64,000 nucleotides of DNA from Sambucus nigra. Taxonomy: Eukaryota; Streptophyta; Magnoliopsida; Dipsacales; Adoxaceae. The stretch covers positions 686,913,702 through 686,977,701 of the forward strand of contig OX422208.1 of NCBI GenBank assembly GCA_949130495.1. Direction: 5' to 3'. Of this stretch, positions 10,868 to 21,606 are shown in pieces. Made by a program: the position numbers and the translations under genes. Position 1 is the first letter of the stretch; each line of letters starts with the position of its first letter. The notes below the pieces were generated by a model that saw only the letters and a program-made list of their open reading frames with translations, made no database searches and was not told the DNA's origin.

Positions 10868-10978
10868 TGCCAATTGGCAGGTCTTGAACCCTTCCTATCG
10901 GCACAGTTTCAAGGGTGGCCTGTCGATCGGCACCCCCTGGGGTAGTCTGATCGGCACCCCTATTTTTCCCTATAAATA
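10868..10978 (+). promoter_or_regulatory. core promoter of LTR A
   Basis: TATAAATA at 10971-10978 is preceded by four related elements: the perfect 14-bp palindrome CTGCCAATTGGCAG, then CCTATCGGCAC, CCTGTCGATCGGCACC and CTGATCGGCACC. The solo LTR has the same arrangement with CCTGCCGATAGGCACC and TATAAATA at 43336. Transcription would begin about 30 bases downstream, near 11005. Confidence 0.65.
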
Positions 10979-12185
10979 ACTCCCATGAACTCATTCCCAA
11001 AACAGATAGAAAACCCATCAAAATCAGTGATCTCAGCTACATTCTCTCGAAATCAGTGAAGTTCCATATGAGAAGTTCCATTCAAGCCTAAATACCCATC
11101 CTTTTCACACCCAATTTGGAAAATATCCTTCTCTCTCATCAACATCCATCAACATTCAAAGGATTTCATCCAAGATCCAAGCTTAATCTCCAAGGAAGGT
11201 CCAATTCCTTCTCCCTTTCTTTTAAATCTCTTGTTTTTGCATAAATTACTTTAGATTCGTAATCTAGTTTCATTTTTGTTCATACAAACTAACATTTAAA
11301 TTTGTACTAGTAAATTTCACATACTTTATTTTTCACAAAAAAACCCAAAAAATAAATAAAAGAGGGTTATACCCGTAAATTCCGAACGAAATTATCCACC
11401 ACACTTTTTCCAAAACTAAAAACACATTTTCTACATGCACAACCTAATAAAATTCAGTTCGAATCTATGGGATAAGCCCCACCCCTATTCTATATTTTAA
11501 CTACGTGGACTTTGATGCCTTTATAGGCTACGTAGGCATCTCATATTGAAATTCGATACTCGAGTCCAACTTTATAATTTTTTCGTTTCTCTTATTTTCC
11601 AAATTTCTCAAAATCCCTCATTTTTATCATACGTATACATATATCATGCTTGTTTGCATCTCATCCCACATACATTATCGTTTCCTAATAACGATCTATA
11701 TATCGATGAATGCTCATATTCTATAGTCTACATTCATTACTATTTTGGGAATATTCCTATGGATGACCTCACCCTATATTTTCCATGGAATGGGTCGAAC
11801 GATTCCAATCTCCATTATATAAACACTTGCATACACTTCACGGGGATAAAGAAAAATATTAACATTTTCCCATGAGAGATCGAAAGGGCGGGATGGGTGC
11901 CTAACACCTTTCCATTCTGTAACTTACCCCCGAACCTCCGATCTATTGGTTTTGCATGCATCAGTTTGTCTTTGATGCCACTCTCTCGAAGTGGAAACAT
12001 ATTCGTTTTCCTATGTTGAGCAAAATAGGCTGGCGACTCTATCTCTTTACATTCACCCCATATCGACGACGACCGAAGCCCCCTTTTCGAAGAGAAGGGT
12101 GTGAAACTGCGACACAGTTCTTCCTCGAGGGATCCTCCTCCTTCCCCCTTCGAAATGAACGCCGCGTCGACTGGGATGGCCACAT

Positions 12186-12204
12186 TGGCGACTCTGCTGG
12201 GGAC
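12186..12204 (+). other. primer-binding site of element A, tRNA-Arg type
   Basis: TGGCGACTCTGCTGGGGAC follows the LTR end with one spacer base. Its first 11 bases are complementary to the 3' end (CAGAGTCGCCA) of a plant tRNA-Arg, the primer described for Ogre/Tat elements. It fixes the plus-strand orientation of A. A look-alike TGGCGACTCTA inside the LTR (about 12030) is not adjacent to the LTR end. Confidence 0.75.
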
Positions 12205-13543
12205 TATTTTTAAGAGGGCTAGACTCTATTTACATGGGTGTTTTATTTTCTTGTATATTCATCTATTTTCATGTTCCCCTTTATTATTCATGTGTACATT
12301 ATGCTTATACTACTATTCACACACTTGTAAAAGACTCTTCATGTACACTTCACACCATGTGCACCTAGGATCACGTGTATCCACATGTTGCACACATCAC
12401 TTAGAAATCCATGCTTAGGTGTCACCAACACACACCTCCACTTGTATATATCCATTCTCACTTATCACACAATCCATTATAGATAGTTACACATCACTCA
12501 CACATCACTTATCCATGATTGGTATAGCTTTACTATTGGTACTTGTACCTTGCTCCCTGTTAGCATGATTGAGAAAAAGATACTCTCTCCACAAGATACT
12601 AATAATATAAGCATGCATGATTCACACAACATCATCAAAGAGCATTGTTATTAACTAAATTTTGACCCGTAACTGGAGAGTCACTTCATGATGGGTGCTG
12701 GTTTGCCAGGGTGTAGTTAGCTGAAGTGATATGACTCTCACCTTCCATTGCCCAAGTACCTTTGACGTATATCTCCCCCGTATCGCACCGCTTGACCGAA
12801 GTCATGACGGGAGGTATATCGCAGGGAACTCGTTCACGTACGTCCAGTATATTAAATTCTCTCTTACGTATACCGTCCCCACGTGGTATATAATGAGGCA
12901 ATTCACGTACACTCAGGTATATCAAAAGGCTTGTCCACACGTACCGACTCACCTCAAAAGCAAGATGTATATTGTGGAAGTCACACCAAAGGGGGGAACC
13001 CTTTCCAATTCACCCAAACACTTGCATACCTGCATATAGGTGTTAAGCCTAGGACACGCATGCTAGACTGTTGGTTTTGACCCGAAACTCTGCCAAAATT
13101 TACGGTCGGCCTGCCGCCCAAATTTTTGCATAATTTTTAAAACGAGACCCTGCCCGTGAGCCTGGTTACAAGTCCAACCATAGCTTTACATATGTAGCAA
13201 ACCCAATTTTTCCAGGCTCGGGTCCCGTCCAGCATTTCATTTTGCATTTAGGAGAACTTAATACAAGTGAGAACCTAATAAACATAATAATCATGCAGAG
13301 ACTCGTCTCTCGTCTTTTCCTCATTCTTTTTTTCACCAAAAATACCAATTATATTTTCCCTCCTTTTCCTTCAAAACAAAAGAAAAATAAACATTTTCGT
13401 CTCCGCCTTCTCTAAAAAAAATATCAAAAAATATATTTTCCTCCTTTTCTAAAAATAACAAATTTCCCTTTTTCTTTTTCGAAAATAAAATTCCAATTTT
13501 TCTCCTTCTCAAATCGATCACATACTCTTGGCCTGGCTCCCCA
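12205..13543 (+). other. untranslated leader of element A
   Basis: A long region between primer site and gag. It has no convincing ORF; the reading frames of up to about 100 codons here lack any known motif. An imperfect hairpin is possible at 12768-12812 (GTATATCTCCCCCGT against ACGGGAGGTATAT), and another pairing GAGAGTCACTTC with GAAGTGATATGACTCTC at 12675-12740. Bases 13310-13530 are AT- and pyrimidine-rich. Some Ogre elements carry an extra ORF upstream of gag; I do not see one. Confidence 0.5.
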
Positions 13544-14970
13544 TTGGCTTCGGTCTTAGTCAAACTGCCCCAGAGTTTTGTCAGTACCCTTACTTCCTAC
13601 GAGTCCAAGACTCACCCGCCTTTTATGGAGAACACGGATGAAGTGTCGAATATACAACCGAATTTGTTGATGGTTCTAGCTCATCTCACTTCCAAAATTG
13701 ACAACCTTCAAATCGAGGTTCATGAGATGTAAAAAAACTGGGTCTCTGTCCCCGAACATCCTGAGGTCATTTTCCCTCGCGCCATGGGTCCGCCTGCTCC
13801 CAAGCCTATTTGGGTTCCTAAAGAATACCATCATGTTCCACATTATCCTCCTACTAACGGGCCTCCACCAGCCCAGCTTCCTATGCCAAACCTTGCTCGG
13901 ACCAGGGCTAATTTACTAGGTGCTGTTGATTCGAAAGAGGAAGAACTGAACAAGATCAAGGAAGACCTGAAGATGAAAACCGAGAAACTCGATCAAGTCA
14001 GAATCTCTGGTAACTACATGGACTACACCCACATGTCTCCCTATCCTAAAGCTTGGTTACTATAAAAATTCAAGATGCCCAATATCGAGAAGTTTGAAGG
14101 CAGTGAACCCTCGATTGTTCATCTCCGTAGCTATCATCGAGCCATGACTCTCCTAGGGGATTTCGAAGAAATAATGGCTCAAATGTTTCAACAAACTTTG
14201 AAAGATAGCGCCATCCATTGGTTTCTATCCCTTAAAGAATATAGAATCCGTAGTTGGGAAGACATGGCCCGTGAGGTCATGTCACAGTACAAGTACAACG
14301 AGGAGTTAGAGGTTACCCCTGTGACTTATATTTACTTAAACATAACCCTGGGGAATCAGTTAGAAACTTCATAGCAAGATGGAGGGAAAAAGAAGTTACC
14401 ATGACCAATCGACCTTCTAAAGAAGAGAAAATCAGCATTGTGAAGAAGAACATCATACCCCATGTCCGAGCAACAATGGGAGGATAGTACTATCCTTAGT
14501 TTCAAGCCCTTCTAGAAGCAGGAGTATTAATCAAAGAAGGTTTTGCCAAGACAGAAGTGGAACTGAAGAAAATCTCTAGACAGTTTTCTCCTAGAAAGTT
14601 TAAAAATCCTGCTAGTACCGCAGTTTCTACTATCAACAACATCTCTCAGCTTACCGCTTTGTGGGCACCAAAAAGTCACCTAAATCTAATCTGGAAGGAA
14701 TATATCGAGCTTCACGCTCCTCTCTCCAAAGTCTACTGGTCTCTCTTAAACCGAAACTTGATCAAACCCTTGGACCCTCGTCCATTACCAAATCCACTTC
14801 CGAAGAATTTTAAACTTGATGCCCATTGTGACTGTCACCAAACTGTTGGCCATACCACAGATTAATGTTTCGATCTCCGAAACACAATCCAAAACCTAAT
14901 TGATCGAGGTATCATCTACAGACCAACTAACCTTAAACCAAACACTATCCATAATCCACTCCCAAATCAT
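13544..14970 (+). pseudogene. gag of element A, broken
   Basis: The reading begins MASVLVKLPQSF near 13544. The retrotransposon gag core lies near 14075-14530: 'PNIEKFEGSEPSIVHLRSYH', ALHWF-like AIHWFLSLKEY and a SWEDMAREVMSQY stretch. It ends in a zinc-knuckle-like C-x-C-H/GH/C motif near 14827-14870 followed by FDLRNTIQNLIDRG-like sequence, as in Tat gag. At least one frameshift (near 13730-13790) and several stops (for example near 14865) break it. The protein would form the capsid-like particle that packages the element RNA. Confidence 0.75.
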
Positions 14971-15983
14971 GCAAATGCCATCTTCCCTGAAGAAGACTCA
15001 GAAGTCGACGCATTTACCCAAATCATGCCAAGTAAATCACCAGTCACACCCATATGCTCTCCTAAACCTCTTCAAACATGCCCATATTTCCTCTTACACC
15101 CTAATAACCTTGTCGATTAAACCTTATCACTCCTCACCAAAGCTTGCATCGTTGTCAGTACTCGTTCTGGAGGTAAAGACGTAGAATTATCAGAAGTGCT
15201 GAAAAACTCCTAGAGCTTGGGTTGAAATTGCCCTCTCAGATGACCATTGACTGTAAGAGATTTAGTGGGATGTTCTTAAAAGCTCAAAAATGGGCCCGAG
15301 AGTAAGATAACTGGGTTTTTCCAACCGAAGAAGTCAGTTTAGATGACCTGGTCCAGATCATGGAAGGTTTATTTCGACAGACTGGTGATATTTATAGCAT
15401 ATTCGAGCTGCTCGACACTTTGAAATTACATGAGCACCTGGTCCCTTTAGTCTTGCATTTCCCTGTCAAATAGGAAGAATTATACGAAGAAGCCATAAAA
15501 GTTGTAGAGTGTATTGATTTTACATGGAAAGACAATATCATTTCCACCGGATGGGGAGACGATTCTGAAGACTCGGATGAAGAGTTAGATCTAGGAAAGA
15601 CTAGTCCGATAGCCAACCTATGTGGAGTACTATCATTTGAAGAGCTGTTAGGAGAGGTTAACTAGGTAGCTGAGTAACCCGATATCAATGAAAAAATAGG
15701 ATTTCTATTTTTCCCTTCTTTCGTGAACCACATGACCAGATCGGGGAGACATTACCAGAATTCGAGCTTATAACCATCATCAAACGATAAAGGGAAAGGT
15801 GTTGAGAATCTCCCTATGCTAGAAATGACTCTTGAAGAAAGTAAGGTACTTGATCAACTGAAGAAAACTCAACCTAACATCACTTAATGAGGACTTTTCA
15901 TGTCTTCCCAGCTGCACTAAAATACCCTAATCAAGATACTCACATGACCCACAATTCCTCCCTCAACTACACTAGAAGAAGCA
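14971..15983 (+). pseudogene. gag-protease linker of element A
   Basis: Coding remnant without a named domain. Readable islands include MTIDCKRFSGMFLKAQ (about 15238), LVQIMEGLFRQTGD (about 15350) and an acidic stretch WGDDSEDSDEELD-like (about 15550-15590). The matching islands of M are on the minus strand at 59118-59939. Stops and shifts are frequent. Confidence 0.6.
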
Positions 15984-16460
15984 GTGAATCTAGTTGGATC
16001 CCTGTCCTTTACTAAAATGCTCTCCTTCTCCGAAGAAGAAATCCTTAAAAATGGTCCCAACCACAATCATGCTCTCAATATCTCTGTTGAAGTTATGGGG
16101 AAAACTGTCCCCCTCTCACTCATCGATAACGGATCAGCTCTGAATGTTTGCCCGTTAAGAACCCTCAATTACGTGGGATTAAAAGTGAGCGACCTTGCTC
16201 CAACCTCTGATTTCGTGCATGACTATGACAACATCCATCAAGAAGTAATGGGATCTATCAAGCTTGCAATAGGGGATGGCCCTATAAATCCTGTTATTTA
16301 ATTCCAATTCATTGACATCCCAGCCTATTTCAATCTGCTACTCGGACGATCGTGGCTCCACAGCATCAAATGGGTGTCTTTTTCCCTTCATAAAAAATTA
16401 GAATTATTTTCCAATGGATAAGTTATCACCATCTTAGGAGATAGTGACAACACCGAGAAT
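15984..16460 (+). pseudogene. protease of element A
   Basis: A retroviral-type aspartic protease. The reading NHALNISVEVMG leads to LIDNGSALNVCPL, in which the catalytic Asp codon is at 16125-16127, the D-x-G being D-N-G as is usual in Tat proteases. Downstream is a flap-like stretch GDGPINPVI, then after a stop near 16299 a YFNLLLGRSWLH-like helix (about 16328-16365). The active-site residue is intact although the frame is not. Confidence 0.75.
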
Positions 16461-17388
16461 TCTAGCACCAGTAATCCAATACCTGAGATACAACATGGGG
16501 TGAACGATATGCTTCTATTAGGATTCCAAGTCGAACCACTCCTACTCCCAGTAAGAGAGGACTTCAAATATAGGGTTTGTCTAGAATATGATCCTCATGG
16601 AAACATCAATGTAATCCAGATGTTCAAGAATATGCACTTCATGCTCGGACTGGGGCTAGGGTAAAGACAACAAGGAATAACTGAACCTATTGTGTTGAAG
16701 GAGACCTTTCCTCCCAGTAGCTTGGGCTATCAACCATCAAAAGAAAAACTCAGATTGATCCGTCAGCCTCGACTGAAGATAAAGTTAGAATGCGCCAGAA
16801 CTATCTCGGGAGATTACCTAAATGGAAGGTTAATTAGAGAGGGTAAAGATTCCCCCTTCTGCAGCTTCCCTGAACCTTGGTAGATAAAAGGATGAAACCA
16901 GGAATGAAGATCTTTTTTCAAGACAGCTACTTATGGATCGAAAGTTCCCAGCACTGTGTGCAACCACTAATTGAGGAGACCATAGCTGATATTGGGGATT
17001 CTGAGGGCAGTGACTCTGGGGATTCTTTCAACTTACAGATACTAGGGATGACAATCTGCATGATCCACTCAGGAGCTACTGATATTTAACCTAACCCCGA
17101 TGTTTATTCCCTTTCCCCTCTAGATGTTTCCTCTCACTTTGATGTAATCGAGACCTCATTTGATGAGGTTCTCAATGCTATTTTCCCTATCAATGAAGTA
17201 AACTAAGATTTAATGATCTTTCCTAGCCTTACATCAATTGTCTTGATTTTAATCAAACTTTTGATGATGATGACATTGCAAATGAACAATTCTAAACTGA
17301 TTAAAATAAGGTTAATAACAAACAACATAACTATGTTCAAGTTAATGAAGATGAAACTATTGTTATTAATCTCGATTCTAGTAGCCAA
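16461..17388 (+). pseudogene. protease-RT linker of element A
   Basis: Coding remnant typical of the Tat lineage between protease and RT. Readable parts are HGVNDMLLLGFQVEPLL (about 16495), LGYQPSKEKLRL (about 16720), REGKDSPFCSF (about 16838) and an acidic repeat DSEGSDSGDSF (about 16996-17030). The corresponding M pieces are at 51629-52160 and 49740-50137 on the minus strand. From about 17200 the sequence is AT-rich and degenerate. Confidence 0.55.
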
Positions 17389-18559
17389 ATGCACGAGATT
17401 AGGATAGGGGCTACCCTTGATGAGCACGAGCACATACAACTCGAAGAACTACTGAAGGAATTCGTGGATGTCTTCGGACGGTCCTACGATGATATGCCCG
17501 GTATTGACCCTGAGATAGCACAACAAGAGATTCTAACTCTCCTAAAATGTAAACCAGTCAAACAGAAGCTGCGAAAACTCCACACCAAATGGTCACTCAA
17601 GGTTAAAGAAGAAGTAGTCAAGTAACTGGATATGGAATTCATTAATGTGATCGAATATCCTACATGGATAACCAATATCGTACCCGTGTCGAAATCGAGA
17701 GGGAAGATCCGCATGTGTGACGACTATCGAGACTTGAAGAAAGACTATCTGAAGGATGATTACCCACCACCCAACATCGATATGATTGTGAAATCCACAT
17801 CCAATCACGCTCTCAAATCATTCATCGATGGGTTTACCTAATATAACCAGATCAAGATGCACCCTGATCATCAAGAGAAAACCGCATTCATCACCCCTTG
17901 GGGAACCTTTCACTACACTGTCATGTCATTTGGTTTCAAAAATGAAGGGTTACCTACCAAAGGGCTGCCACAACCATTCTACATGATCTAATATACAAGA
18001 AAGTCGAGGTCTATATGGATGACATGATTATCAGGTCTAAGACAAGAGAAGGTTATGTTCCCGCTCTCCGAAAATTCTTTGAACTACTGTGACATTACCA
18101 AATGCGACTTAACCCACATAAATATGTCTTCGGCGTTACCAAACGGAAACTCTTGGGATTCATTCTCAGTGAGAAAGGGATAGAAGGAGATCCTGCAAAG
18201 CTGAAAGCCATATTTGAGATGCCACCTCACCGAACGGAGAAAGAAGTCAGAGGATTCCTTGGGAAAATACAGTACATCAGTCGATTCATCAACCAATTAA
18301 CTTCCCTTTGTGAACCCATCTTTAAAATCCTCCGAAAGGATTCAGCCAAGGTCTGGAATGAAGCTTTCTAAGAAGCTTTTTACTGAATTAAGCAATACCT
18401 AACCCGAACCCTGGTAGTTATGCCATCGCAGCCTAGTCTTCCCTTACTCTTATACCTAGCCGTAATCGATATTGCAGCCGAGGTTTTATTAGCCCAATAC
18501 CTTGAAGAAACCTGCAAAGAGAAAGCCATCTACTATGCTAGTTGAAAATTGGTTGGCTA
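17389..18559 (+). pseudogene. reverse transcriptase of element A, split by element B
   Basis: The N-terminal stretch (EIRIGATLDEHEHIQLEELL, then CKPVKQKLR) leads into RT proper: RMCDDYRDL (about 17710), SFIDGFT with a stop replacing the next residue (17839), FITPWGTFHY (about 17890), the catalytic YMDD at 18012-18023 and LGFILSEKGIEGDPAKL (about 18150). The thumb/connection reads VRGFLGKIQYISRF (about 18245). Internal stops are at about 17623, 17839, 18089 and 18369. The reading is interrupted at 18564 by element B and continues at 28866. The D-G-F-(S)-x-Y-N-Q pattern and linker place it in the Tat clade. Confidence 0.85.
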
Positions 18560-19095
18560 CGAAGTGTGACACCCCCTAATTAAATACTGGGTGATCAGTC
18601 CTTTATTAAATTAAATCAAAGTGTCCGGTTGGATCATTCTTAGCATCATTGTCGAAAATAATTTTCTTTATTAATCACCTAATAAATAATTAACCTAAGT
18701 GTCAAAATATTTGATTTTATAAATTAAGACCTATTGTCATGATTTTAATATGAAACCATTTTCATGAATACAATTGATAATATTAAACTAAACCATCTAA
18801 ATAAAATATCCAAGCTAGATTAAACAATCAAAATAAGTATCCACATTTAAGGTCAATGTAATAGATGAAATAATCCCAATAAAAATTGAATACTGAGACA
18901 ATAAAAGAGTACAAATCTCTCTGAACTAGATAAGTCTGGAAATAGGCGACACATGCCCTAACTAAAATGACTAAATAGGAAGTTGAGAAGTCAAAGAAGG
19001 AATCGTCTACTGTAAGGACCCGCAACTCCCACGCAAGCTGCAGCACATCCACTGTCCAATGAACTACACCTGACACCCCTGTGGCTGCGAACCTG

Positions 19096-19098
<3 letters not shown>

Positions 19099-19128
<30 letters not shown>
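19099..19128. repeat. (AT)15 microsatellite in LTR B
   Basis: A pure (AT)n run of 30 bases. The same position in the other LTR (26366-26409) is 44 bases long. Confidence 0.9.
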
Positions 19129-19130
<2 letters not shown>

Positions 19131-19914
19131 AGAGAAAGGAAAAATGACAGGAAACGGGTCAGAGACTGACTGTAAAAAAACTTTAAAAATAGTTTAGCAA
19201 GCATATAAAATTCTTACCAGTTGATATTATATACATGTTAGTACCACGATACTCACTTGGGAATTCTCACCCCTCAACAAGTATGCACGTATAACGTACT
19301 AATGAACTAATCAATATAAAACTAACCCAATTCACCAGTCTAACCCAATCGCCCTTCACCAAGTTCTGTTTCAAGTAATCGCATGATTATCGTATATATC
19401 AGATAACCTTTTTGAATGAATATATTAAGCCAGTTATATTAATCACATTACAGACTTAAGTTCGCAACCACTTGAGTTCATTAAATATTAATTATTCAAT
19501 TCATATCTACTTACAAGCACAATAGATTAATCACAGGTATATATATTTATCACTCATAATATATATACTAATAGGGCACCCCACATAAATCTATGGTGCC
19601 ATCATACTCTACTATCAAGTCCCCGTATCTCTCATACAAAGGGAAATACTAGTCCAGAAGCACTCTCGAACTGTATTAACACAAAACACACATATTGGAG
19701 GCGAAGCATAGTTCCCAGTCACTAAGAGGTCAACACATACCCCCTCACGTCTCTTAGTACCGTTTGACTATCATTCTTAGATAGCATGTACCAAGGAATC
19801 CTATGTTCTAGGGTACGAGTCAATATCCCCCATAAAGGTCCCATCGAGATAAGACTGTCCCAACGCGACAACCTCCGTGATAGCAAGTAGTGCGGGTATG
19901 ATTATACACAAGCA

Positions 19915-19918
<4 letters not shown>

Positions 19919-19974
<56 letters not shown>
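19919..19974. repeat. (AT)28 microsatellite in LTR B
   Basis: A pure (AT)n run of 56 bases. The corresponding site in the right LTR (about 27193-27240) is interrupted and short, so this run expanded or the other contracted after insertion. Confidence 0.9.
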
Positions 19975-19976
<2 letters not shown>

Positions 19977-21593
19977 TCACATATCTCAATTAGGTTCACC
20001 CACGACCCATAATAATATTTTAACCATACGTGGCACAAATCACCCAAGTCCTACGTATAATTAACCCATTTATTTTTATTCTCAATTGTCACCATTTCAT
20101 AAGTAATTCTCGTCCCTCGAAGTGTTTCATTTTAATAAATGTTAAATTAGTAAGTACACCCTCTCTTTATCCTACTGGTCTACGTCGTCATCAACTTGCA
20201 TAATTCCCAATCTATCACACACACGATTATAACTCATTTTATATTCTCGTAACCCAATGGTTCAATTCCATATGAAATCGGAATACCCGGACCTTATCCA
20301 CAACCCTACTATTCCCTATCGAGTCCCATTATGATATTAAATTTTTATGTCTAAGGATCCGTACACATTTGGAATCAGATTGACATCAAAAAGGGGGAAG
20401 AAGTTTTGATTTCCTGGAGGAGTTGGTCGATCGATCGATCGATCGACATTCTTGAGTCAATCGATCGATCAAGCAGGTGTTGGCCCAGTTCTACAATTTT
20501 AGCCTATGTATTTCATCCAATATAAATCCTCAAACCTCCATTAACATGTCCCAAACTCCCAACCAAACATCATGAATGTTATATAAACCAATGTAGAAGA
20601 TTTCTAACGTAAAATATTCACAAATTCATCAAGAATCGTCATCCAAGGGGTTTAATTCAAGAAATTATCATGTAACCCTAATTCATCCATTTTTCTCAAG
20701 AATTCATTTAATTTTCCAGATTTCTATCTCTACTGAGCATCAATTTCGTCGACAATATTCTACATATGACAGATATCCATCCTAACATGGTTTCCACTCC
20801 AAATTTGCAATAAAAATCTCCCAAATAACATTTTACTTTCATGAAGACATAAGAGAATTAATTCTTACATTACCATAGATGTGTTATCAACTAAAGAACA
20901 ACAAGTTAGATACTTGCCTAGAAATAGAGGTCTGGTTTGACGAATTTGATTGGTATAGGAACGTTTCCCTTCTCCCGATCTATGCATTGGTGGCGGAATT
21001 GATGAGAGTGGTGTAGGGTTGTTGGCTCTCCTCCTTGGAAGCCTTCTTTCTTCTCTATTCCTTAGCCTCTCTGCAACTCCAAGGTTTCTAACCCTCGAGG
21101 ACTCTAACTCTCATGAGATATAAAACTATAATTGTCGTCCATAATTAATGCCTAAAATGGGTAATTATCAAAATACCCTCCCGGATTACCGATTAGGCCT
21201 AAAAACGTCCCGAGACCCAATCTAAACCCTCGGGTACACTTTTATGATTATCTCGACCGTTCCCGACACATTGATGCACTCGAAATGACCATACGGGTGA
21301 CTTATAATTAAATTACTCTTTATTCCATTAATTTAGTCCTGACACGACACATGCGTGTCCCGACTTAATTTTTATAATTGTCGTATTATTTACTCACGAC
21401 AATTTTAATAAATTCAATCTCATATATTACTTTACTCAATAAGTAATATTCAACATAATTCTTATCAATAATTACTAACTCTCGTCATGCTAGTAAATAT
21501 TCAATTTAAAATTCGAATTAATATTAAATTAATTTATCCTAATTAAATTTAAATATCCCATAATTAAAGGCCATAGAAATACAGGGTATTACA

Positions 21594-21606
21594 TACTTCC
21601 CTCCTA
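21594..21606 (-). other. polypurine tract of element B
   Basis: The minus strand reads TAGGAGGGAAGTA immediately before the LTR start TGTAATACCC. It is the expected plus-strand primer of a minus-oriented element. Confidence 0.6.

Larger units (their letters stand above)
9912..12184 (+). mobile_element. 5' LTR of Tat-type gypsy element A
   Basis: The LTR starts at 9912 (TATAGACACCACATTTTAGG, a mutated TGTAGACACC) directly after the target sequence ATGAC (9907-9911). It ends GGATGGCCACA at 12184, one base before the primer-binding site. Its length is 2273 bp. U3 has about five 170-bp modules (10016-10860), a palindromic motif cluster and TATAAATA at 10971-10978. The downstream leader is CT-rich (11100-11250) and followed by an AT-rich stretch. 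It aligns along its length with the solo LTR at 42691-44550, which lacks about 400 bp of U3, and its first 477 bases with 35554-36030. Confidence 0.85.
18565..21593 (-). repeat. 3' LTR of element B
   Basis: On the minus strand this LTR runs from TGTAATACCC (21593) to GGGTGTCACA (18565). It contains two (AT)n runs at 19099-19128 and 19919-19974 and a GATC-rich palindromic cluster at 20429-20471. It holds no coding frame. Confidence 0.85.

Noticed and set aside
12030..12040. second primer-binding site within LTR A
   Set aside because: TGGCGACTCTA is inside the LTR; the solo LTR end with ATGAC duplications shows the LTR extends to the CCACA before 12186.
12686..13080. ORFs of 65-102 codons in the leader of A as an Ogre-type ORF1
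   Set aside because: They overlap on both strands, have no known motif, and the leader is expected to be non-coding.
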